64,000 nucleotides of DNA from Lepraria neglecta (taxonomy: Eukaryota; Ascomycota; Lecanoromycetes; Lecanorales; Stereocaulaceae). The notes below the pieces were generated by a model, which had not been told where the DNA came from, ran no database searches, and was given only the letters and a program-made list of their open reading frames with translations. The first letter of the stretch is position 1. Each line of letters begins with the position of its first letter. The DNA lies in contig CM065646.1 of the NCBI GenBank assembly GCA_033220425.1, forward strand, positions 1,619,501 through 1,683,500, written 5' to 3'. Positions 1 through 8,716 of the stretch are shown here, piece after piece. A program made the position numbers and the translations under genes.

Positions 1-239
1 GTTGACACGGTCTCATGTTTTTGGGGCGCCGAAGGCTTTATGTCTGAAGCAATATCGTCTTGAGCCCGAGGATCCCAGGCCCCAGCAGGAGCAGGCCCAC
101 CTGCTGGGATTGAAACCTTGCGGTTCAAGTCCTCGCAGAAAATGCCGCCTCGGTATCTATACCGGCAGGTGTGGGAACCACCCACTTTTTGACGGCAATC
201 GTGGGAGCCAATATTGGAAGGATAAAGGAGAAAAGGTAC

Positions 240-779
240 TCACTTCTCCTCAGCCTCCAACCTAGGCTTACTCTTCTTGTCTCCATTATATATCCTCAGT
301 TTCTCCAACATCACATAACCCCAATAGTAGCACGGACTATCACCCGCGCCCATCTGTCCGGTCTTCTTAAGGAAATTGCCCAACGACGTTGGCGAAGGGC
401 CACTAGCATTGTGATTGTATTCAACTGGATGGCCCCGCTTTTCCAGCTCTTGCATCTCGGCTGTCATGGAGGCTTGGCTCCATTTCTTATTGTTGCCGGG
501 AATGGTGGATTTGTCGGACAGGAGTTTCTTGAGTTTGCGGCGGACGGTAGCAGCGTTGTCGTAGCAGGGGATTTCGCCTTTAGCTTCGTCGAGGGGGATG
601 TCGCGCCAATCGCCTTGGTGGGCACTCTTGTCGGCTTTGGGTGAGGCTTTAGATTTGGACTGGGGATCGACGTTCTCTTTGTCGACTGGGTTCTTGTTCG
701 TGGGAGACGTTTTAGGGTAGGGTTCTTTTCGATTTGAAGCGGCATTGGGGCCGCTGGTGCGGCGTGCGGCTTTGGGCAT
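240..779 (-). CDS. DUF7726-like small basic protein
   Basis: Single open frame of about 179 residues starting at MPKAARRT; an upstream in-frame ATG at 827 is less likely because it adds a non-conserved stretch. The N-terminal 70 residues are low-complexity and rich in Lys, Pro and Ser. They are followed by a compact region with DNAATVRRKLKKLL and later SLGNFLKKTGQMGAG and CYYWGYVMLEKLR. This pattern resembles the helix-turn-helix-like DUF7726 domain of fungal nuclear proteins (family recalled, not searched). The basic N-terminus fits a DNA-binding or nuclear protein. The stop overlaps a possible splice donor (GTGAGT), so a further exon to the left is conceivable. Function is unknown. Confidence 0.55.
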   Translation of the reverse strand: MPKAARRTSGPNAASNRKEPYPKTSPTNKNPVDKENVDPQSKSKASPKADKSAHQGDWRDIPLDEAKGEIPCYDNAATVRRKLKKLLSDKSTIPGNNKKWSQASMTAEMQELEKRGHPVEYNHNASGPSPTSLGNFLKKTGQMGAGDSPCYYWGYVMLEKLRIYNGDKKSKPRLEAEEK

Positions 780-1719
780 GGTAATGGCTTCGTTGAACAA
801 TTTTAGGCTTCGCAGGGCAATCGGCAAGAACCGAATAAATTGATCGCAAAGAGCTTCTGGTGGGCGGTGTTTATTTCTTGCCCGTCCTTAGCGCGATCAG
901 CCACATACGTCAGCCTTGGCGCGGTCTCTCGACACGAACTCACGTGCACGATCGAGAACATCAAACCTCGACATCGAGCCTTCTTGACGCAAACATGATC
1001 TGCAGGCTCTCACTTCGAAGAAAGTTCAAAGCATTATGAGTTTAGCCCCAACCGTGCTCTGCGATTTGTACTAAAGGAGCGGAGATGAAACTTTGCAAAG
1101 CTACTCCGAGAAAGCCGAACCCTAGGCACGAGAACTTGCGGATTGTCAAGATTGCAATACAAAGACAATAATGCATGACGATTCCTCTCGTCATATAAAG
1201 GTGCTGTACGTTAATCATCTTCTTCAACACAAATCGCGCAAAGTCCTCTCTTTCAAGCCATGTCATCTATGCCTATGGCTCCGCGTTTTTTTCACTATTT
1301 AAATGAAGCCTTCCGATCATACCAAGCAGATCACCCCGATTACTCCAGAGGAGCTGGGTTACTGTGATGTCATAGAGTGCTTAAGTATAAGGCTCAGGCA
1401 CAAGGCATCGGCACTGGGGTACAACTTCCATGTCTTCGAACAGTGCAATCTCAATCGGGATGGAGGGCCGAATCCTGCGGAATCAGTAAGCCTGGAGCTT
1501 CCAGTCATACTATTTGAGATTCTACCGGGCAACTGGGAGCCCATTACAATATAATTGGACGTTGCAGCAAACGGCTAGGAGCTGAAACATGAGATATGGC
1601 CCTAAAGGCGACATGGCTATATGCTATGGCGATAAAGCCTGACAAGACCCATGAATGAGTTCGAGTTTCTCATGCTACAAATGATGTTTGCTTTTTCTTT
1701 TAGACTCTTTCTGGAAATC
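780..1719. other. Intergenic, no supported gene
   Basis: Only short open frames (under about 85 codons) occur on either strand, none with a recognisable domain, signal peptide or splice structure. It presumably holds the promoter regions of the DUF7726-like gene to the left and the secreted-protein gene to the right. Confidence 0.5.
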
Positions 1720-2327
1720 ATGACCCATCTACAAGCCGCTGTGTACCTTCATCTCGTCTATTTTTGCACATCAATCTTTACAGCTTCCCTGCCTCTATCA
1801 TCTTTCTTCTTACTCAATGACGCGATAGCGAACGCGACACTATCACTCGACTCAACCCCCCAAGTAAGTCCGCCCACTGAACTTCATATTATATAGGGAA
1901 CACACAAACGTCAGTCGCTACTTACACCACCTCTAGTGCCTTTCCCTCCGACCCCCGCTTCTACAACTTTACCGGCACCCCTCTATCAATAGTCCTATAC
2001 GACTACAAGAGACCTCTAAACCCAGTACCGGTCCATCGCCTCATAGCACAAGCACAGGACGACGCATGGCGCCATAATGTGGACAGTCCGATCCCAAGGG
2101 AAGCGATCGTCTATTCCGAAGTTGTGGACCCTCCTGCGATATCTAGCAATATAACACTCGTTGTCCAACCTGTTAGCACGATGATATGGGGCAAATGGAG
2201 GCGCGCGACGCGCGCGCTGGACCTGTTCTACCAGAATTGGGATGTTGTGGAGCTGCTGTTCTCGGTTCATTGGGAAGGCAGGGCGCTTATTGGATGGGGA
2301 GGTCTGGTGGAACGACCGGACATATGA
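1720..2327 (+). pseudogene. Small secreted protein, paralog A (1-nt phase error)
   Basis: Exon 1 (1720-1863) encodes a signal peptide starting MTHLQAAVYLHLVYFC. A GTAAGTCC donor follows, and exon 2 is open from about 1937 to the stop at 2327 with the conserved blocks PSDPRFYNFTGTPLSIVLYD and MIWGKWRRATRALDLFY. The protein matches paralog C at 3828-4415 along its length, including the intron position (73 versus 75 nt). Exon 1 ends in phase 0 here, however, whereas exon 2 needs two carried bases. A run of six C just before the donor is the likely place of a one-base insertion. An unusual donor at 1868 with the acceptor at 1914 would restore the frame, so expression is not excluded. Function unknown; secretion is inferred from the N-terminus. 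Confidence 0.6.
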
Positions 2328-2915
2328 TTGGTGAACGCTGAATTTTCTGACCCTGGATGGAGAAAAGCGATAATTGGTACGTGACCCAACGAGAAGGGCG
2401 GTGCCTATGATCCAGTGCAAATTCAATCAAGACGTCAGTAAGCTTTATTGTGATTTCTAAGTTCGCACTTTGGATGGACAGCCTTTTGTGATTCAAGGTG
2501 GACTTTGATGCACTGATGATTGAACGCGGACATTGATTGTGTAGATCCTGCTATAATCCCAATATGGCAAAGTGGAATTCATCGGGATCGCCATTGAATT
2601 GCGAAGTGGTCAACCAGCGTGGATCGTTCCTTTGTATGCGCATTGTTGTCAACTGATTTCCTGTCTACTAGCAGAATCAGGCTAGTACCACGCCGTTATC
2701 CTTTTCTCAACATGGGATGATAGCGGTATCTTTTTCAGAGCTAATGACACAAATGATGCGCTTCGGCCACTTCACGCAAGCGATTCTTGCCCTTGGCTGC
2801 ATCGTTCTGTCGAATCATCTATTTCAGAATTCATCCCAACCGGGTCTCCACCCACCACAAACACCAAAGTCCGAAAAACCCCACCTCCACATCTACCAAA
2901 GCATCAACAACCGCC
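2328..2915. other. Intergenic between convergent paralogs A and B
   Basis: No convincing gene. A plus-strand frame at 2717-3031 mostly overlaps the antisense of pseudogene B and has no family features. Confidence 0.4.
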
Positions 2916-3480
2916 CTACTCAGGCGCTCCATCTCCATCTCTCAACCCGCCCCACGCAATCACTTCCGTCCCCTCCCCAGCCTCCCGCTCAACATCAAAA
3001 TAACACCCCCACGGCATCCCACGTCTTATAGAAAATAAAGAACGCCAGCGTCGTGTCCTCCCACTGTCCCCACATGATCCTTGGTGTATTCCGATGTATT
3101 CGACGGATACCAAGTGAGGCCCGGCTAGGTTCTGGCTAGGGATATAAAATTCCTCTTGCTGGTATCGGCATGTCTCGATTGTGGTGTGCCGCGTCGTCGT
3201 GGGCGCGATCGATGAGGAGATTGGCGTCTATTTCGTTTAGGGGGGGCCGTAGGTGTGGAATTTTATGAGGAGGGGTGCGAGGGGGGTGTAGTACCAGGGG
3301 TCTAGGGGGTAGGTACTAGTGCTTGATTGTTAGTATTGATGCTCGGCTTTTTGGGTTTGGAGGATTGTGCTCGACGTAAGATACTTTGGTAATGTTCCGT
3401 TCAACGAGAGTGTTATCAAATTTAAGTCTGCAATTGACAAGGACAAGGGATCCGGTGGAGGCAAGAAGAGAAAATGAGGA
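2916..3480 (-). pseudogene. Small secreted protein, paralog B (decayed)
   Basis: Pieces of the same family lie in different minus-strand frames. An exon-1 relic contains FDNTLVERNITK before a GTATCT donor. Then come LDPWYYTPLAPLLIKFHTYG (about 3304-3245), LNEIDANLLIDRAHDDA, MWGQWEDTTLAFFIFYKTWD (about 3073-3014) and YFDVEREAGEGTEVIAWGGL near the end. Lesions visible: a frameshift in a C7 run near 3241, a TAG stop near 3135, a degraded stretch near 3100 and a frameshift in a G run near 3005. Each block aligns to intact paralog C, so this is a copy that has lost function, not a novel gene. Confidence 0.7.
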
Positions 3481-3515
3481 GGAATCATAATTGCAGATGT
3501 ATCGTTTTTGAAAGG

Positions 3516-3580
3516 TTCGTGATACTCCTTCCTTCCTTCGTGATACTCCTTCCTTCGTGATACTCCTTCCTTCGTGACAC
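3516..3580. repeat. 17-bp tandem repeat
   Basis: The unit TTCGTGATACTCCTTCC starts at 3516, 3537 and 3554, and a partial fourth copy starts at 3571. A 4-bp TTCC insertion separates the first two. It lies just upstream of the decayed paralog B, in its former promoter. Confidence 0.85.
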
Positions 3581-3827
3581 GAAAGATACCGACTCAAGGT
3601 TAGCAGTGGGCATCGGACTATGTCCTTTGCGCTTGGCGTTCTCGCTATTACGCTCGTGCATGCATGTCCTTTGTTTCAGCCCGCAGCCGCAGGTATAGTT
3701 GCCAATCACGGAAATACCCGGATCCAGGATGTCGATCAAGTCAGCAGAAACGGGATAGCAATTCTTGCTCTTTGTCTATACTACGATGAACTGAGCCTAC
3801 CAAATCTAGCACATCCTTCTCATACCA

Positions 3828-4415
3828 CTACACAGCCCCCAGACCCCTAGCCAACGTCCCCGTACCAATAACAAACCCCCCATCAACCTCAACATCAAAC
3901 CTCAACTCCACAGCTACAAACGCTTCCATGAAAATACGCAGCGCGAGCGTCGTATCCTCCCATTGAATCCACGTCATATGCCTCTGGGGTCTCAAAACCA
4001 AATCAATAACGCCATACTCATGGTCGCTGAAGCCTATCTCCGTCATATTCATTGGCGAATTCATGTCGTGAATGCTAGCATCGTCGTGGGCGTCGCGGAT
4101 TACGTTGAGGACGCCCTCTTCGTTTAGATTTGGGCCGTAGGAGTAGAATTTTATGCGGAGGGGGGAGAGGATGTCGTAGTAGTAGGGGTCTGGGGCGAGG
4201 ATGCTGGAACTTATGAGGAGCCATGGCTTTGTGGTTTTGGGGGCTTGGAGATCAAGCTTTTGAAGAGAATGGACTTACTTTGGCGAAGTTGAGTTGGCTG
4301 GTAGGGTCAGATTTGTATCGATGTTGCTAAGCATCAATGAAGATGGTGGAGGAAGTGATGCTGGTAGGACGAGCATGCAGAAATAGAGGATGGGGACTAA
4401 TACGAGGTGCATCAT
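3828..4415 (-). CDS. Small secreted protein, paralog C (intact)
   Basis: Exon 1 is 4415-4279 and exon 2 is 4203-3828, with a 75-nt intron (GTAAGT..TTCCAG). The join is in phase and gives 170 residues. The N-terminus MMHLVLVPILYFCMLVLPA is a good secretion signal, with N-glycosylation sites just after it. The mature part has LAPDPYYYDILSPLRIKFYS, RDAHDDASIHDMNSPMNM and MTWIQWEDTTLALRIFMEAF, all shared with paralogs A and B. There are no cysteines of the usual effector pattern and I recognise no named domain. As the only copy without lesions it is the best candidate to be functional. Role unknown; secretion is inferred. Confidence 0.7.
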
Positions 4416-5078
4416 TCTTCTCTCTGGTGAAGAACAAAAGATCATGCTAATAGCTCAAAAATCTTGGGTATGTTTCTAGTGAAAATGGTCCTGATAGTCT
4501 TTGTGATACCTAGCGCATATCTATAGCGCTCTTATCATCATTCGTGTTGGTGTTGCATGCATGCATGCATGTTGTTTCAACTTCTAGCCGCATACTGGAG
4601 CGTGGCATTACCAAGCTGTCGGGTCCGCCATGCTTCTCAGTCAGCGTGCGAGTCTTCGAGCTCGGTAGGTGGGAGTAAGATTGGCCTATTTGAACCGACA
4701 ATCCACGAGCGGATTCACGTTCAAGTGCAAAAGGCAGCTTTGCATATCGAAGCCTTGCTTCTAAGGTCTATGTATTTTGATCTCACATGCTAAGGCATCT
4801 GCCCTCAGTCATTACCTTAAGATGTTTTCTAAAGTGTTGGAAAGTCTTCTAGCAGATCAGGCTCGATGTTTGTACGTTGGGACATTTGATGATGCTGAAT
4901 GGTAGAGAACAGACGAGATTGATGCGACGTCATTGATTTACTTCCGTTTAATTGGTTGACCAATTGCCTACTTCCACTACTAGGAAAGTTTCAAACTTAT
5001 TTTGAATGAGCTAAACCAGAATACCTAGGATTTAGCAGGGACTTGGAATCTTACTGAAGCCTGCCAAGGGTAGCATTA
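4416..5078. other. Intergenic with (GCAT)n run
   Basis: No supported gene. A GCAT microsatellite lies at 4555-4571. The sequence around 4545-4600 resembles that around 3640-3700 (CATGCATG followed by TTTCA and GCCGCA), suggesting that the upstream regions of paralogs B and C were duplicated together. Confidence 0.5.
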
Positions 5079-5681
5079 TCAAGGCTTAAGCACCACCCAA
5101 TTATCAGCCATCCTCTTGTCAGCCCCTTCCCCGACCTCTCTCCTACCAACATACACGAACCTAGAATTCTCCATCACTTTCCTACCGCGAACATCATCTC
5201 GCTTCGTCTTAGTCCACAGCACCCATTTTTCCATTCGAAGCAAACTCGGAGGGTACCTGTACCAGTACATCTTCACCAAAGCCATCATGGCCTCGGAGAC
5301 ATATCCCTTTCCGTGACATTGCTGATCGAACCAGAAGCCGGCCTGGGGCAATTCATGCACGCCAATTAGGCTTATAAGATAGCAGTGTTTCTGTTAAATT
5401 GATTTTGCTGTTACAATCGGTTTAGGATGTTTTGGAAATAGCTCGACGCAGTAAGCCATATGGTGATATCCATCCACGCGTTCTTTGATCCATGCGTCAC
5501 ATTGTCGACGGTCTTGTGGGAGCGTGCAGAAACAGTCCTGGCTGTTCCATGGGCTGAGATGAAAAAGTTCTTCAACGTCTTTCTCTTGGAGAGGGCGAAG
5601 CTGGTGGTTAGTAGTTGTAATAGTATTGTCGTTGTGAATTTGTGCTGCCATTGTTTCTGTAAATTTAATTTCTAGTTCCAT
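5079..5681 (-). pseudogene. GNAT acetyltransferase with in-frame stop
   Basis: One continuous minus frame encodes a full-length GNAT protein of about 200 codons (RimJ-type, acetyl-CoA-dependent N-acetyltransferase). The N-terminal half has HQLRPLQEKDVEELFHLSPW. The C-terminal half has AGFWFDQQCHGKGYVSEAMM, which carries the acetyl-CoA-binding Q/R-x-x-G-x-G/A signature as QCHGKG. A TAA stop interrupts the frame at 5394-5396, between PIVTAKSI and QKHCYLISLIGVHE, with no frame change. A 24-nt GTAACA..AACAG stretch spans the stop but is far too short for a normal intron. Most likely a recent nonsense mutation of a once working gene; substrate unknown. Confidence 0.65.
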
Positions 5682-7083
5682 TGTTAGAGGTCATGGAAGA
5701 AGCGGGAAAGAACCCCTGCTTATGTAGTTAGTTTGCTGGAGATTATAGCTGAAATCTGAGTTAAGACTTCATGACAAGCGTTTGCCTAGAAGACGACTCT
5801 CCGATGAACATCACTCCGCAGCAGAAACAGCAAACGATGGCCGAGATCTTTATTGTCTTCACCAGTGGCTAGACAGTAAGTATCCAAGCAAAAGTTGGCG
5901 GCCCTGTCAAACAAGTCATCGAAAGAGAAAGGAAACAGGATCGGACTTTTCGTAGCCTTTGCTGTATGACTAATGCCCGCGTAGTCTCAGATTGACTATG
6001 GAGAGACCAAAAGACCCCCAGGAGATTTCCAATTGATGGTACGGTTAGATCTGACCAACCTTCGGACAGAGTATGTTAGACGAGGAAACAGATCAAGAGA
6101 ACAGATCGAGGCAAACTTAGATCCAGGTAGGACTCTGGCAGCGAAGAGATATACCGAAGCCCCCGACGGCCAGCAGAATCGATCTTAGGCTTATGAAAAG
6201 ACAAAAATGTGAGGCCCAAAAGTCCCCTGTTGGAAAGCAGGGATGCCTCTGGACATCCCAAAGCGACAAGACCATTATCCCTAAAAAGGCTTGTTTACTG
6301 GGGTTCGGCTCCCCGAAGCTGCATCTTTCAATCCCTGATGAACAGAGATTCCCTAAGTTTCTGTCTGCCTTGAGCACAAAGTTTGATTTTGTCTATCGCC
6401 GAGCAGGAACATCTTGATTCTCTGCCCCTATTTGAGCAGGACTTTCCCGAACTAGCGCTTCAGATGAGAAGAAGCCTCATTACTATGTCGTTGTCTTGAG
6501 TTCAGCCCAAGCTACGCATGAGCTGGACCGGAGAACTTCATATCATCGACGTTCAAAGGCCAAAGTCATGAAACCTCGAGTAGGTAGAGCGTGCGACTGA
6601 TAGATGTATCCGACATGGGCACGTCGTGTACCTTGAGCTTCCTACGAAGTCAGATGCGGCATACCACTCGGGGAAGAGGCAATTAAAGAGCTTTGTGCGA
6701 ACATGTTTCATTCGATGTTAGCGTTGATGCATTGATAATTCCAGTTGCAGTCAGGAGGGTGTGACGAACGGTAAGACGTCTCCATATGAACCTTCCTACC
6801 GAGCGTCAGGCCAGCTTTTCCAGCAAGGCATTTTTCCAAGATCGTGAGGCCAAGCGGAGAAATGTCAGTGCAGGATCCTGCCATCTTGTTCGGAGATCCG
6901 GAGCGGTACATCAAAGACTGCACGAATCCTGAGACTGGTCGCGATGGTGTTTGCTATTTGAATTCTCGAACTGACCGCTTCCAAGAGGAAGGAAACATCA
7001 ATGTAAGGTCATTCAGTCTAATCTGCTCAAAGGCTGCGCTCAAAGGATATCAATAATCTAAAATTGCGCACGACTGACTCTAT
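5682..7083. other. Intergenic, no supported gene
   Basis: Short overlapping frames on both strands (for example 6076-6417 and 6708-7056) have no domain, coherent splice sites or family resemblance. Nothing else was seen in this 1.4 kb. Confidence 0.5.
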
Positions 7084-8355
7084 CTATATCTCCGTCTTCC
7101 TCAGGGTATCCGCCAACGCATCAACATCATCATCCTTCTTCTGACTAACAAAACTCGCCTCCTCCTGATCCGCATCCTTCAGTATCCTCTCTCCTCTTTC
7201 CTCCCTCTCCTTTTCTTCCTCTTTCTCCTCTTCCTCGTCGCTGCCCACATCTTCCTCCTCCTCCTCATCGCTCTCCTCCTCCAAATCACTAAGCTCGTCC
7301 AACCCCCATTCCTCTTCCTTAACATCTCCAGCTTCCTCTTTCCTCTCCTCAAGCAGCAACCGCAGCCACTCCACCCCCTCATCATCCTCAGAGAACTTAT
7401 TCCCATTCAGCTCCACCCGCCTCAGCTTATCCAAACTCCTATTCGCCGCTCTCAGCACCCCTTGCACGCCCTTCGCATCAATCTCATTATACTGCAACCT
7501 CAACACCTCCAACTTCCTATTCCCACCTCTCCCCAATGCCTCCCCCAATTTCACAGCCCCGCGACTCCCAAGCAACGAGTCTCCAACCCCTAACTCCCTA
7601 ATCTGTTTCCACCCCTCTACCACCTCCGCTAAAGCTGTAGCACCAATGATCGTAAACGTGTTGTCTTGCAAATCCAACACCTCGAGCGCTTCACACCCTT
7701 TCAGGCCTTCTCGTAGCAGGAGTTGTATGCCGTCTTGCCGTATCCCATTCTGCACCATCTTGACCACCTTGACTTTCTTATGTGCCTGATATGCTTTTGC
7801 CCACGCAGCCATGCTGCCGCTCTCGAGGCGGTTGCGGCCGCATATCACTGTCTCGAGATCTGGCACTTCACGCCCCGCTTTTCTCGTTTCTTCTTTTCGC
7901 TCTGCGAGTGTGGTGAGGGCGTCTGCTATTTGAGTACCAGCATTGGGCCCCATGCCGTTGTTGTTCAGTATGAGGTGTTTCAGCGGAACATGTTTCGACA
8001 GGAACTCCACGAGTGGAGCGACAGTATTAAGCCCAAATGCATTATCCGCAAGGTCAACAGTATGCAAATTCGGCAATTCGAGCAGAGCAGTAAGGAGTGA
8101 GGAAAGCGCTGGTGGTATCTCGGAGAGGAGGCGAGAGGTGAAGATATCGTCGAATTTCGCTATTTGCAGGGTCTTCTTTCTTCGAAGGAGGGAGGCGAGA
8201 GCTTTACAGGCAGGAGCGCCAAGGGTGTTACCGCCCAAGTGGATTTCCTCGACATTCTCGGCGAGGATGAGGGGCTTGAGGTGGGGTTCGATGTCTTCTT
8301 CTGAGTCGAGCTTGAGGGAGCGGCCGGAGAGGGAGAAGATTTTGGAGGAGGACAT
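7084..8355 (-). CDS. RNA1: Ran GTPase-activating protein (RanGAP/Rna1)
   Basis: Intron-free frame of 423 residues from MSSSKIFSLSGRSLKL; the in-frame extension to 8655 is not conserved-looking and is left out. It stimulates GTP hydrolysis by Ran on the cytoplasmic side of the nuclear envelope, which gives nuclear transport its direction. Leucine-rich repeats of the ribonuclease-inhibitor type fill residues about 25-340 (for example LEVLDLQDNTFTIIGATALA and LRLQYNEIDAKGVQGVLRA). The family signatures FDDIFTSRLLSEIP and LNNNGMGPNAG (with the Asn used in Ran binding) are present. A long acidic Asp/Glu tail follows, as in yeast Rna1. Length matches fungal orthologs and no lesion was seen. Confidence 0.95.
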   Translation of the reverse strand: MSSSKIFSLSGRSLKLDSEEDIEPHLKPLILAENVEEIHLGGNTLGAPACKALASLLRRKKTLQIAKFDDIFTSRLLSEIPPALSSLLTALLELPNLHTVDLADNAFGLNTVAPLVEFLSKHVPLKHLILNNNGMGPNAGTQIADALTTLAERKEETRKAGREVPDLETVICGRNRLESGSMAAWAKAYQAHKKVKVVKMVQNGIRQDGIQLLLREGLKGCEALEVLDLQDNTFTIIGATALAEVVEGWKQIRELGVGDSLLGSRGAVKLGEALGRGGNRKLEVLRLQYNEIDAKGVQGVLRAANRSLDKLRRVELNGNKFSEDDEGVEWLRLLLEERKEEAGDVKEEEWGLDELSDLEEESDEEEEEDVGSDEEEEKEEEKEREERGERILKDADQEEASFVSQKKDDDVDALADTLRKTEI

Positions 8356-8716
8356 GATGCCTAATATGCGTGATGCTGTAGTATGGATGTTGGTGAGGAA
8401 GCAGAGCAAAATTGTGATGTTCGAGGAGTTGTTTGAAGCAAGGGCAGATTTCCGGAGATAAACACAAAAATTGTCAGCCCTACGAGAATTGCATGCCTGA
8501 CGCAAACACACCAGCGGGTACCTGAATCCAACACTTGTGGCTGCCGTGTTACCTGCATAATCGCAGTAGCCAAAGGTTTGGTTGAGATTCGAAAATTCAA
8601 CTTCGATGCTACCTATGATGGGTATATACCAATCCTCGCTGTGTAACGCCAACAAGAAATGCTATCAAAATCCCACCACATGCTATGCTACTTTCAGCGG
8701 GGATCGATTCCCTCAC

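Noticed and set aside
110-160. tRNA-like B-box sequence (GGTTCAAGTCC)
   Set aside because: The T-stem has a mismatch, no acceptor stem partner is found about 70 bases upstream and no A-box fits.
4557-4793. Plus-strand frame starting MHACMLFQLL near the GCAT repeat
   Set aside because: It begins in a microsatellite, has no family feature and ends without splice context.
5370-5396. Intron that would remove the GNAT stop codon
   Set aside because: GTAACA..AACAG spans only 24 nt with no branch site, far below the size of the other introns in the window.
8356-8655. N-terminal extension of RanGAP
   Set aside because: In-frame but of unlikely composition; family proteins begin at the MSSSKIFSL-type start.
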